From NCBI GenBank assembly GCA_026874595.1, contig CM049318.1, forward strand, positions 21,739,456 through 21,803,455: a stretch of 64,000 bases of DNA, written 5' to 3'. This DNA comes from Sipunculus nudus (taxonomy: Eukaryota > Annelida > Sipuncula > Golfingiida > Sipunculidae). The position numbers and the translations under genes are program-made. Below, piece by piece: positions 11,691 to 23,015 of this stretch. The stretch's first letter is position 1, and each line of letters begins with the position of its first letter. The notes under the pieces were generated by a model, which saw only the letters and a list, made by a program, of their open reading frames with translations, had not been told where the DNA came from and searched no databases.

Positions 11691-12608
11691 TTAAGGAGCG
11701 ATGGTGCTGAAGGGGATGGTGTGGGAGGGGCTGTCCCCTTCACGCGATATATAGAAAATTTTGAACATAAAATAAACAAAACATCTATTTTTAATGTAGT
11801 TTTATTTTAACTTTGTCATTTTAAATCACATGCTACTCCACAAACAACAAAAATACCAAATGTTGAACTTGCACAATTATGCCTGCAAAAGTGATCCATT
11901 TATAACCTCATATATATAGTCTTCTTCGCGTCACCGTGTTTTGATTCAAATCAATTAATGGCATGCAAGGTATATGAAGCATAAAACAAAAAGATACTAA
12001 GTGGCAATGGATAAATATTTTCACACTTATATACATGAGATTTAAGATGTATTTTTCAAATCAGTATTAACATGAACAATTAATGAACACCGACCAGAAA
12101 TCAAGTATATAATTTCACATTATAATGGTCCTTTACTCTTAAAATGTTATATTCCAAAGCAGACCCGTCTTTAATTTAAATATTTATAATTTAACATTAA
12201 GCATGTTTCCCACCATTCTCATAAATATGAAGTACATTATATATTTCAACCGTCTGCATGAATAAATTTAAAAATACTGACCTTTATCACTAAAGACACT
12301 GGATATCTTGACTTATATGACAATTACAGACACAATAATCCCATGCATAAGAAAAACCTTCACTATAAACAAAATACAGGATAACTAAATGCTGCACAAT
12401 GGCAGCCCCCTGGCTCCCCCGCCCCTGCTGCAAAGCCTATGATAAGGCATAGGTGATTATAAGCCATCCATCTGTACATACCTATTCGCATTCGGGCGTT
12501 GTCGATTTTAGATGAGATTACCACAGCCCTGCTGTGTGCCCGCATGGTTGAGGCAGGAATTTAATTGATCACGTGATTCTGGCTTGCCTGACAGTTTGTC
12601 ATCTTCAG
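11691..12608. other. intergenic, no gene seen
   Basis: AT-rich to about 12360, then more mixed. The last 30 bp form a plausible polypyrimidine/acceptor context for the exon that follows. Confidence 0.4.
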
Positions 12609-12711
12609 ATTGCATTGCTGGACCAGAACCACGTGCAGGCACGCACATGTATACAGCTGCTGGACAAGTCCGGTATCCTCGTGATGGACATGGCGGTGGA
12701 TCTACAGGCCG
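12609..12711 (+). CDS. orphan internal exon, unidentified protein
   Basis: An acceptor (tttgtcatcttcag) precedes 12609 and a consensus donor (G|GTGAGATAT) follows 12711. The enclosed 103 bp stay open in one frame, entering in phase 0 and leaving one base into a codon. The translation begins IALLDQNHVQARTCIQLLDK and ends DMAVDLQAG. The exon is markedly GC-richer than its surroundings and has codon-like third positions. The alternating hydrophobic pattern (IQLLD-x-SG-x-LVMDMAVDL-x-AG) suggests beta strands, as in C1q-like or macroglobulin-like sandwiches, but I cannot name the family. No partner exon was found within the window, so introns must be long or the exon is a relic. Confidence 0.5.
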
Positions 12712-12797
12712 GTGAGATATATAGTCTAATATGTAGTCTGATTCTTGAAAATATCACAACATTCTAATATATAAATGTGTATTTACCTCTTCTTGTG

Positions 12798-12826
12798 TGT
12801 GTGTGTGTGAGAGAGAGATAGAGAGA
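12798..12826 (+). repeat. (TG)n(AG)n microsatellite
   Basis: Short TG run followed by an AGAG/GATAG run. Confidence 0.8.
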
Positions 12827-13048
12827 GCTGTGACATATATAATAACCAGCACAGATCCCAGACTATATGCGGTGACTGTAATGACCATAATGCCTTTTCA
12901 TAATCACTAACTTTCTTTTTTTACGTGTTAAGAATCCCAGTAGGCACCTAATCGAATAAAGTATCTGATTGACGTACTTACAGAATAACATAACTACAAA
13001 CCTATGCATATGCCTAATGCGGAAAACTCGTCCGGTAGTGCGTCCTTT

Positions 13049-13051
<3 letters not shown>

Positions 13052-13100
<49 letters not shown>
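13052..13100. repeat. (TA)n microsatellite
   Basis: Uninterrupted TA dinucleotides. Open frames through it give Ile-Tyr repeats and are not genes. Confidence 0.95.
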
Positions 13101-13103
<3 letters not shown>

Positions 13104-13539
13104 AAGCCCATGCATGCCATTGCTTCGATGAAGATGTACCATGCATGCGCCTATTCCCCTCTTACATAATACACATGTGGTTAGCGAGCGCGCATAGCTC
13201 TTGGGTTTCTGGAGAGAGCGCTACACATTGGGGGTTGGGGAGCGCAACAGCATGGTCCAGCTGGGTGAACAAGTGTGCCAGTAGATTTTATAAATAAGCG
13301 GTCAGCCGAACTTTCGTTTGCAAATAATTAAGGGGGAAAAAGGTGAGAAACCCATATTATCTGACGCTGTTTATTAAGTGTTCAAATTCTCTGATTGTTA
13401 AGGTCAAAAAGAGTCACCCTGTCCCTGGCAAAAATATACATGTATGGCCAATGAATCTCACTCAAATCAATCAACCGGGAGTGAACAGTTGTTTTACCTG
13501 GTTGAATTATGTAGGTTTTATTTTACTCTCGAATGAGTA

Positions 13540-13542
<3 letters not shown>

Positions 13543-13614
<72 letters not shown>
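13543..13614. repeat. (TA)n microsatellite
   Basis: About 36 uninterrupted TA units. Confidence 0.95.
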
Positions 13615-13616
<2 letters not shown>

Positions 13617-13639
13617 TCCACAAATTATAATGGAAATAG

Positions 13640-13725
13640 ATCACACAGGGACAAAACGATGTTGTTTTCTCAGGCACCGCCTGCATCAATTGTGACACCC
13701 CCCCCCCCCCCCTCCTCCCGGGCAT
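13640..13725 (+). repeat. fragment of 'GGTTCTCAGGCA' MITE plus poly-C
   Basis: TTTTCTCAGGCACCGCCTGC at 13665-13684 matches the left end of the MITE family at 9575, 39351 and 40017. It runs into a poly-C tract near 13697-13712, and no right end is seen. Confidence 0.5.
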
Positions 13726-13869
13726 TAAAAGAATTTGATATTTCAGTTGAAATTGACTGAATTGGAGATTCATCATTCAGACAAATCTCTCAAGAAAATT
13801 TAAAAAAAATGAATATTCAAAAATTTTGTTTTGTTATGAATAATATGAAATACTGATACGGTACATGTG

Positions 13870-14670
13870 CTCTTACCTGTTCAATTTCCTGAAATTCCGC
13901 TAAAATTCATCAAACCCAAACCATTTGAACAAACTTGGGAGAGCTTATCTCTGGGATCCTTTCTGTGAAATATTGAACCATTTGGCCGAATCATTTCAGA
14001 GAAGTGATTTCAAAGGGTTTTAGCTTTATCTCCGTAAAATTTAAGTTAATGCAGGTGGCGCCACAAAACGCTCAATCCCAGAACATTTGATATGTGACAA
14101 TTAGAACTTTGCATAAATTTTGGGGATGCTAGCTCCTGCTGTTCCTGAGAAATTATGGGTTAATGTACTAATGACCGATGACCCTCGTACAAAATTGATG
14201 ATTCAGGTGGCGCCACCAATACCTCAAAGTCATATGAGTCAGGTGACCAATACTTGCATAAAATATGGTGAAGATAGCCTCCAGCCTTTTCTGATATTGT
14301 AATGTTAACAGTATCCTGTTTGATCAAAAATTCAGCTTCCTGTAACTCGGCTAAAATTCACCGAACTGGAACCATTTGAATGAACGTGGGAGAGACTGTT
14401 TCAGAGATGATTCCTGTGAAATATTCTACAATTTCGCTTGACAGTTTCGGAGGTGATTTTTAATTTTTTTTCGCTTATTCCCTATAAAATCTAAGTAAAT
14501 GCAGATAGTAAAAATTAAGCAAATTCCGATAGAGTTTTTTAGATGACTAATATTTTGCATAAAATTTGGTGATGATAGCTTGATCCTACCTATTTTGAGA
14601 TAGTATGGGCTAACGTACCGACGACGGACGACGCAACACCATTGCTAAGCTCACAGGTTCGCTAAAACCT
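13870..14670 (+). repeat. two degenerate ~450-bp tandem units
   Basis: The phrases 'gctaaaattca(t/c)c(a/g)aac', 'aaccatttgaa' and 'gggagag' recur at about 13900 and 14350. 'caggtggcgccac' (14052, 14204) and 'tttgcataaa(a/t)tttgg' (14108, 14562) also repeat. Ends near 'gacgacggacgacgcaacac'. Non-coding. Confidence 0.6.
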
Positions 14671-15295
14671 TCACAAAAATAAATTTACTTGTTCATTAAT
14701 CGCCGGACTCCGACCGGCCGTTTGGCTTTAAGTTAAAATTCAGGCTAGTGAATGGTTATGTTGATCGTTATATAATCAACTGAAAATGAATTTCGCTCGG
14801 GGAATACACCACACATCTTACAAACTGATAATCTACCATTTTAACTAAAATAATCGTGGGAGAATTTCAATATAAATCATATTAATAAGATTAAATTAAT
14901 TTATTCAGGATAAACATGCACAATCGGACTGTATATATAGATGTAGATCGAGTTACATTTGAAATAAATAAAAAAGAATAAAAAAAATAATGAAACAACA
15001 GAACCTCTTTCGCCTGATATGTTCCAGCATCGCGCGTGAACCCCGACTTATCCTATTTTGCCCCCGGGGACAGTAGGATTAGTGCCAGTCATTCATTTGT
15101 TCTCCCCAATAAGCACAAAGCATAATGTCATAATCTCACATTGCCTCGGCTTTTCAAACCATGTCGTTGGCTTCATTCTAGCAACATTAATTATTCACCT
15201 GAGGATCGGGTCTCATCCCGTGTAACAGTCTGTGGTGAATTAACAGTCTGCAGTGAATTTAGTGTTGTTTTTCTTTATAGTTTTATGTATATAGG

Positions 15296-15296
<1 letters not shown>
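14671..15296. other. intergenic, no gene seen
   Basis: AT-rich. A short 'cacctgaggatcgggtctcatcccg' -type hairpin near 15197-15220 was examined as a ribozyme and rejected. Confidence 0.4.

Positions 15297-15297
<1 letters not shown>

Positions 15298-15349
<52 letters not shown>
15298..15349. repeat. (TA)n microsatellite
   Basis: Uninterrupted TA dinucleotides abutting the long hairpin. Confidence 0.95.
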
Positions 15350-15352
<3 letters not shown>

Positions 15353-15425
15353 GGAACATGAATACACAGAAAAGTCGGTTTAGTGCCGATGGGAATCGAC
15401 TTTACTGTGTATTCATGTTCCATTT
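15349..15425. other. 77-nt long-stem hairpin
   Basis: A 21-bp perfect inverted repeat: AAATGGAACATGAATACACA+G at 15349-15369 and its exact complement at 15405-15425. After one A/A mismatch, 7 more pairs follow (AAAGTCG 15371-15377 with CGACTTT 15397-15403), leaving a 19-nt loop (15378-15396). Total 28 paired positions in 77 nt, flanked by (TA)n on the left and (CT)n(TA)n on the right. It could be a tiny fold-back element or a precursor-miRNA-like hairpin. Confidence 0.7.
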
Positions 15426-15456
15426 CTTCGTACAACGAACCAGCATGGCTATTCAT

Positions 15457-15459
<3 letters not shown>

Positions 15460-15517
<58 letters not shown>
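15460..15517 (+). repeat. (CT)n(TA)n compound microsatellite
   Basis: About 14 CT units followed by about 15 TA units. Confidence 0.95.
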
Positions 15518-15519
<2 letters not shown>

Positions 15520-15786
15520 ACATGGCGGCGAAACCAAATATTCATTAATTGGGGGGGGGGGCAATATAGTGGACCAATATAATTTATTAAAGCATTGACA
15601 TCAGCGCAGCTATCTAAGTCTGGTTATATCGTTACCTGTGATTCTATAACTTAAGGGATCGAACTAGCTCGAGTGAATTTATTTCTGATTTAAAGAGCTG
15701 ATTAAAAGAAAAATGTTTACGCAAAGTCTAGTTTTCCCAAAATCTTTCAAATAAGTTTTCCTACATGAAAAAGTGTGTGTGTGTGT

Positions 15787-15810
15787 GGGGGAGGGGGGGG
15801 GGGGGGGGGG
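15787..15810 (+). repeat. poly-G tract after (GT)n
   Basis: GGGGGA then 18 G, preceded by GTGTGTG, the same arrangement as at 11261-11289. Confidence 0.95.
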
Positions 15811-16523
15811 AATTATGTTAGCAGATACACCGGCCCGCAACAATCACATCACGCCAGACTCGTAGGTACGATTCAAGAAGTTCCGACACATAAGAAGTAT
15901 GATCGATTGTGTTTCTGTTGGATAACCTTATTATCGCTCAGCTAAGCCTCTCTGCGTTTGAAGAAGAATAAAACGTTGGCATGGTAATCTTTCCACTTAT
16001 ATTAACTGAAGGTTGATGCCTAAGGATTATTTGAAAACAATAGCAGCTTGTCAAGAATCAGGTATACATTCTGAGGTGTGAAAAACAAATACATTTCTCA
16101 GATGCTTGGCCTAGCCATGACAACATGACACTCGACACTGCACTAGGCCCAGGCCTTCTGAAATAAACTGATACGGACCGGGGCAGTTGTTAAGAATTCG
16201 GTCTTCATGATGTCCCCTAATGCAAAACGGATGTCACATAAATTATTGTTTCCTGACAAAGGCTGATACATCGTTTCTTCCTGAGAAATTCCCGTATTTC
16301 ATTTCGCTCATTTCTGGAGTTTATTAATATATTATATTAGAGGAGGAGGGGTCCGAAACTTGGGTTCCCCGCCAGAGCGGGGTTGTGAGGGCGGAGCCTC
16401 AACCTCATGCTAAATTCTCCTATTCAAATACAAAATGGTTCCCCATTTTTGCGATAGATGACGCTTCAATCTCAGCTATAAATGAACAAAAATCAGCCCT
16501 CCAGGTATCTTGTCTTCATGCCA

Positions 16524-16735
16524 TGAATCATGGCTCATTTGGAAGCGTGTAGGGCGCCTAGTCAAGAGATTGTAGGTTCGATTCCAGATTCAGTGGTAGT
16601 TCATGAAAGAATAGGTGAAATCAGGATAGGGACATCTGCAGGAAAACATAGGAAGTAAAATAAGAAATGTTTTCATGTCCCAGAATGCAGACCATATTCT
16701 TAACCAGCTCTGGGACTGGCTTAAGTTAATAAAAA
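16524..16735 (+). mobile_element. tRNA-derived SINE-like repeat
   Basis: A box-like TGGCTCATTTGGAAGCG at 16531-16547 and B box GGTTCGATTCC at 16575-16585, about 45 bp apart as in tRNA genes, followed by a non-tRNA body and an A-rich end (aataaaaaatcaa, about 16728). The acceptor stem does not close, so it is not a functional tRNA. Confidence 0.6.
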
Positions 16736-18890
16736 ATCAACGTTTCGGGTGGTAGGCTGCCGCTGTGCTTGGCCTAGACCGAGTTGTGGCTCTCTAGTAA
16801 ACACAAAGCCACAGGTCACTGTCTTCATTCATCTTGGGGACATGACACAGTACTTGTTTTGAGACTGAATACATCTGATCCTGTATGTTTGGTGCCAGTT
16901 GGTTGCGTAATCCACAACTGTGATACAATCACAGTTGTGGGAATGACGTGTACAATTAGCCCTTCGAAGGTGAAATATTAGAAGGCACACAAAAACCCTA
17001 AAGGTGCTAAATATACACATTAAAATAAATCTGGTTGTGCCTTTGGTAGTAAATGAGTCTTTCTGGCAACATTACCATGTTCTTATCTCAATATACTGTG
17101 GTTGCCTTTATATTGGCGGGGCTGAATTTTCGCAGTTTTTGTATTCTTAAAAGTTTCACTGGGTTCCCTTTTCGTGCTCTATCTTTAGTGTATTAGTATA
17201 TTTTATTATAAATATGAAACTATAGACTGTAATGACCAAAATTTCCATAATCCATCGACTTCGCCATTATCTAGGCCTACTATTTCTCAAACCGGATATT
17301 GCATGTGCAAACAGTCACTGTCAGCTGAACCGACACGTGCGGGAAGCATTGTAATTAGTTCAGGGCCAAGGCTCATTTAAAGCAACTTATATTCCACTGT
17401 TCTACGCCACTTTGGCCCCATAATGAACTGTGATCTTTCAAATACCTTCAAAATTCACGTCATCACTAGACAATGGAACATCGTTTTGCGTGTCATGATT
17501 TCAGTAGTGACAGAATTATAGTTACAAGGTGGCGCTACCCCAGCGGCAATGTTCAGTACTTTAGTGGCAAATTTTATTCATTGACAATAACTAAATATAG
17601 CACAATGTGAAAGAGTACCTCCTACTCAATATTAATTTTAAGCAGCATTGGATGTCTTCTAGCTTGTGTACACATACACGTAATTTTTAAATATTACTGC
17701 ATTGGCACTTTCCAGACTCTAGTAATATGCCTGGGGGCAGAAAAAACTGCGAGGCGCGCCCGCCGCCCACTGGGTAAGCACATCCCTGCAAAGGGTCATG
17801 GTTTTTGCATCTAAGCTGACCAATATTATTTTAAATGGGCCCTGTCATTCTCCCCGAATCACTTAAAGTATATGCACCAGGCTCAATGGACCACTATGTA
17901 GCTGAAGATTAATCTCAAGTGTCACCAACTATTTGCAGCTTCTGAAATTAACGATCATGGCCTAATATATATGTATTCAATACTGCCTGGTTTTAATTTT
18001 GCAGTCAGAGAGCGACCGTGTATCTCCCTATTTGAAACCACTGCAAATAAGAAGACAACTACAGTATTAATGAATTATTATCCCCTAAAGATTCTTATAA
18101 GCCCTTGTACCCTGCATGGACCTTTTATTTACGTCCGCTTTTCCTTTTCCAACAGCAATAATATCAGAGACAGGTCCCAGTCTAAATCCTGTTGCAAAGG
18201 ATTGTGGGACTTTTAACATAACATGGAGACTTCTTCTCTATGTAAACAGAAGATTTTTTGGTAAAATTATGGATATGTAGGGCCTTTGAGCATCACACTG
18301 ACGCAACAAATATTCTGAAGTTTCATCAAACATCAGAAGACCAAAAAAGGTAATTATTTTATGTTGACACCGGATAAAAAGTCACTTGTATGATTCCGAA
18401 GGGGTCTCCTATGTGGAACCTTACCAGGCGTTTTCATAAGGGTCAATCTCAGGACATTGATGGAGAGAAGCAGAGCCAATCATAATAAAGCCTCTTGGGA
18501 TGAGACAAGGTGCCTGTGATATTGTTTCAGGTAGCAGTGTGCATGTGTTACATCATTAGTGCAGTGAGTGTCCTTGTAACCAGTCCACTGGCCACACACG
18601 ACTACTAGCTATACACAGGGTTTTTACCAGTGTTACACACTGGATTGTTTCAGCCCGCCAGATGCACATGTATTACATTTCAGCTTGGTGGGCCAGGAAA
18701 AGTCTGAAACAGTAGCCCCAGCTCTCCAGGAAAGGCACACAACACTCAGGATCAGATGTACTCAAACTAAGTGCATTGTCTACCAGATGCATGCGTTCCT
18801 TCCCCTAGATAAATAAAGGCAGTGACCTGTTGCTCTTGTGTTTACAACAGAGCCACAACTGGGTCTAATGCTTGGCCTACCTTACTATTA
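16736..18890. other. intergenic, no gene seen
   Basis: No coding region is recognisable. A perfect 13-bp inverted repeat with a 3-nt loop (CCACAACTGTGAT, 16912-16940) and scattered short open frames are all that stand out. Confidence 0.4.
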
Positions 18891-18894
18891 CACC

Positions 18895-18917
18895 GGGGGA
18901 GGGGGGGGGGGAGGGGG
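18895..18917 (+). repeat. interrupted poly-G tract
   Basis: Three G-runs separated by single A. Confidence 0.95.
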
Positions 18918-19249
18918 TCACAGAAAGAAGCCCCCCGGGTGACCAGCTATGCTCCAGCACACTAAAACGGCTGCTGTACCTGCACCTTTTCATATTAAAT
19001 TGAATGCGAATGTCACCAAAAACATGAATGTTTGCAAACTTATATATAGTACCTTAGCAGTGGTCTTAATTCTGTCAAAGCTGCACTCAAAGTTCTGTTG
19101 TCATGGTTATTTTCCAAAACCATTCAAGTGCGGCCTAATGCTTGGCTACCATGACCACCTCCGTGATCTTCACAGATCTTTACCAAATTCTTAAATATCA
19201 ATGAAATATTGCATGGATTGATCCAAAAATCAAGTTGACTAAAGATCTT

Positions 19250-19760
19250 GTCATGTACCTGAAATTGTTGGCGCCATCTGTTATCTTTTCTTGTTTTCCC
19301 CAGTTTTATACCCCATCAGTGCCACTTAACAGTACTGTGAGCATTATAAGTAAAGAAATAATGGACAGATTTTTTTCATATAAAGCATATACATCGGTAT
19401 GGATTATGGGATGATGTATATTTAAATTGGGGTCATGACCTTTTCTAGGAGACTGACCTTGACCTTGAATATTGCCAGATATGGTGAAAGTCGCACAAAA
19501 TCATAAATTTCTCAATAGGGGATGCATGGATAGGTCCAAAAATCAAATGACCAAAGATCTTGGATAGCTTTGTCTTTTGGGGAAGACAGGTGGCACCACC
19601 TAATCTTGGATAGCTTTGTCTTCAGGGGAAGACAAATGGCACCACCTAACCTTTTTTTTTGTTTTCACGGCCTCTAATACCCCATCATTGCTATTTGACA
19701 GTACTGTGAGCATTATAAGTCAAAAACTAATGGACAGATTGGGCCAAACTTCATGTCCAT
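19250..19760 (+). repeat. degenerate tandem repeat leading into the ~276-bp array
   Basis: Phrases 'ac(c)ccatca(g/t)tg', 'acagtactgtgagcattata', 'ggacagatt' and 'cttggatagct' each occur twice between 19300 and 19770, and 'tggcaccacctaa' twice near 19590-19650. Non-coding. Confidence 0.55.
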
Positions 19761-19769
19761 TAATCTTGG

Positions 19770-20349
19770 ATAGCTCCATCTTGTATCATCTTCAATCTTT
19801 TTTGTGTGTCTGTCCGTACATTTGCTTTAGGTGAAATTGCTCATATCTCAGGATTGGTTCAATGAATTGGTCTGTAATTTGGCATGTACATCCATCTAGG
19901 AGAGTTTTTCTCGTAAAGCTGACAGGTGGTGCCACCTACCTTAAGGTTTTCATAGTATTAATTTATGCCCTATCTCAGGAATGATTTGCAAGTTCGGCCT
20001 GGAAATGTGCTTGTCCATGGGTCTTGGATACCTCCATCTCATGTTCAAGATTGGTGTGCCATCTGCAATTTTTTTTATGTAACGTCCATCTGTACATTTG
20101 TTGTAGGTGAAATTGTTCATATCTGAGGAGTTGTTCAATGTGTTGGTCTGAAATTTGGCATGTAAATCCAACTTGGAGAGATTTCTGGTCAACCAGACAG
20201 GTGTTGCCAACTACCTTACTGTTTCATAGTATAAATTAATGCCCTTCTTTCAGATATGATTAGCCATATTAGCCTGAAATTGTCCATGTTCATAGATCTT
20301 GGATACCTCCATCTCATATTCAAGACTGGTGGTGTCATCTGCAATTGTT
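19770..20349 (+). repeat. ~276-bp tandem repeat, units 1-2
   Basis: '(g/t)tacatttg...taggtgaaa' starts at 19816 and 20092 (period 276). Shared blocks: 'atttggcatgta', 'gacaggtg(g/t)tgcca', 'cttggatacctccatctcat'. Unit 3 continues at 22816 after the insertion of copy A. Confidence 0.75.
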
Positions 20350-22815
20350 AGCTCAGCTGTCTGTAAGTCATCTGAGCTAAAGTCGTGGTCCTTTGTCCAT
20401 TGTCCGTCTCTCCGTCTGGCCGTTAACAGGGCACGTTTTAAAACCGTTGGACCTACGAATCCAAAATTCTGCATACCATTAGATGTCCCCAAAATCTTCT
20501 ACCATACCGAAATTGGGTCATCAGAACTTCGTTCCTTCGAGATATTAAGGAAAAACCTCTGTTTTCCATAAAAAAGCAATTGTTACACTTCAAGTCTGCC
20601 TAATATCAAAACCACTGATCTGTTTTTGATCATATTTAGTATTCATATTCTTCCACATATTTTCTGTGCACATACCAAAATTAGGTCAGTATTGGGTATT
20701 ATTTTGAAGTTATAGGCCCAAATATAATGCAATTTTTAAAAAATCAGGAAATATATTTGCTCACTTAACATGAGAATTGCTGAAGCTGAAGACTTTTTTT
20801 CAGGAATATAACTTTATTTAATCAAGATTAAATTGTTTACCCAAAATTAGATCTGAATTTTGCAATTTTTTCAAGTTATTAGCATAAATAAAAAATTAAT
20901 ACCTTAAATGTTGTCCAACTTTGGCAGTGGCACGTTTTTTCCCTGTAAGCACTGTTGATTTAATTTTCACAGCATATATACATAAGGATTTAATCTTTTA
21001 AAATCTGAAATTTCAAAGAAATTGTTTGAAAAGAGTAGCTTTTATTCAAGTTTTCATACACCATGTCAAGTGTTGTTTATATCTGGCCCACCTAGTAGTA
21101 CAGCCTTCACTTGCATTATGTAACCCACCCAGGCAGCTTGCCTTGACCCAGCTTGGCCACTACTAGCAGGCTTCTCCTCTGCCCTGCACTCAAACCCCCC
21201 CCCCCCCCCAGCTGGTGCATAAACTAGATAAATGTTATAATTTTCTGTATTTTATTTTATTCTTGGACATGCTACATTTTAGATTTTGGATTGTACCACC
21301 AGGGTTACAATGATTAAAGTGCACATTTAATTGTGTCCACAAAGTGATGTATTGCTATGAAAGTATGGATGTTCATCAGATAAGTAATGCTTTACTTCAG
21401 AAGAGTAAAACTTCACCAGGTGTGAAATTGACTATTAATTCCAGTTATTAATTATAGCTTAGATTGTAATTAGCATAATGATATTGTTTGTCCCTCATTC
21501 AACCAACAGTGTGTATACTTTATTTGAAAAGATGTTTTTATTTTATCAAATTTACTGAATCTTTTATTTTATTTCGGTGAATAAAATTAAGCTTGTCCTG
21601 AAAACTCCAATGTGCAAAACTTTTTAATAGGAATTCAAGGAATAATTTTGTAGATGCCATGTTGTGGCATTATTTTCTTTTACATTCAGTTTAAACATTT
21701 TAAAAATAATAAAATATATGTGTATGCATAATATGACCCAATGTGAGCTACAATCTGGATATATAATGATTGCAACTTAGAATTCTAATATTTTAACTTA
21801 TATTTTCACTTTTATATTACAAATTTATAACACTTGTAAATAAAAAAATGAATCAGATAAAAACTATTAATGAAAAAAGTGGATATGCTAAAAAAAATAG
21901 GCTTGTATATAAACTTAAATGCATTATTCCTTTGAAAGTGAAATGAAGGTATTAGTCCATTCTGTCCACTTGCCTGTCCATCTGTAAATTTTTCATATGC
22001 ATCACAGTATCTCAAAACTTTTACTGTTTTTCTTCATGACAGTCTTGTCAGAGTATTAGTTTGCAATCATATATTGAGAACTTTACTATAACCAAGTAGG
22101 AGGACCCTTTCCTCTTAGCTTCTCATATGCTTATATAAATATAAAACATTACAATAGAATATTTTTCATATTTTGCATTTGCAAAAATTTCAAACTTTTG
22201 TCATGACCCATTGGTCCTTTGTTTATATTCTGGATTCTCCACATCATTGTTTGGCTAAAACTGAATAAATACCAGACATGGTGCAAATACTTTGCAAATG
22301 TATATGAATATGAATATGTACTCCATTATAAAATTTCTTGCATAAGAATGGGAATTCAGGTAAAAATGAAAGTATTTGAATACCAGTGCAAATACTTTCA
22401 AAATGTATTCATGAATGCATATATTCTATAATATTATTTTAATAATTAGTTCAGTTATATTTTATTAAAAAAATCATATGATTCTCTTATTATTTTTAAT
22501 AAATATTATATTGGCACAACATTTGTTATTTAATTTTAATAAATAGTTGAACTCTTTTATTTTATGTGCTGCTTATAAGTTATATGGCCAGGTCAAAATC
22601 TGTGTGACAATAGCACTCCATTTGTTAATAAAATAAATGAAATGAATCCTCTTCCCTGTCTCCAAAAATACTATCAAAATCATACATAAGCTAAACACCA
22701 ACAACTCATAATAAAGCTTATATTTATTACCACACAAAACCAGCATATGCCTCTTTCCCAAATCATATTTTTTATCATATATAACAGCTGAGCGCCGTGA
22801 CCCATGGGTCCCTTG
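20350..22815 (+). mobile_element. AGCTCAG...CTTG element, copy A
   Basis: The element starts AGCTCAGCTGTCTGTAAGTC and ends CAGCTGAGCGCCGTGACCC then ATGGGTCCCTTG, 2466 bp. The 5' end folds (AGCTCAG 20350-20356 with CTGAGCT about 20372-20378). A TCCGTCTCTCCGTC-type run follows. The interior is AT-rich with no credible ORF, and a poly-C tract sits at about 21196-21210. It interrupts the ~276-bp tandem repeat in a T-run. Alignable with copy B over most of its length. The ends and T-run target recall non-autonomous Helentron-type elements, which is inference. Confidence 0.75.
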
Positions 22816-23015
22816 TTTTTGTATGGCATCCATCCTTACATTTGCTGTAGGTGAAAATTGCTCATATCTGAGGAATCATTCAAGACTGGTGGTCTGCAAT
22901 TTGGCATTTACATTCATCTTGGAGAGTTGTCAACCAGACAGGTGGTGCCACGCAATTTACCATTTTAATAGTATAAATTTATCCCCTTTTCTCAAGAGTG
23001 ATTCACCATATTTGG
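22816..23015 (+). repeat. ~276-bp tandem repeat, unit 3 (right of insertion)
   Basis: Resumes with 'atccatccttacatttgctg' at about 22829 and continues with 'aggtgaaaattgctcatatc', 'gacaggtggtgccac' and 'atagtataaattta', the same order as units 1-2. The 143-codon open frame over it is a chance product of the repeat. Confidence 0.7.

Noticed and set aside
15195-15225. CTGAGGA followed by a CGGG/CCCG stem as another hammerhead
   Set aside because: The required GAAA after stem II is missing (TGTAAC instead) and no closing helices are found.
16531-16593. Functional tRNA gene (also 24462-24520, 43140-43215, 56259-56335)
   Set aside because: A and B boxes are present, but acceptor and anticodon stems do not pair; SINE or LTR context fits better.
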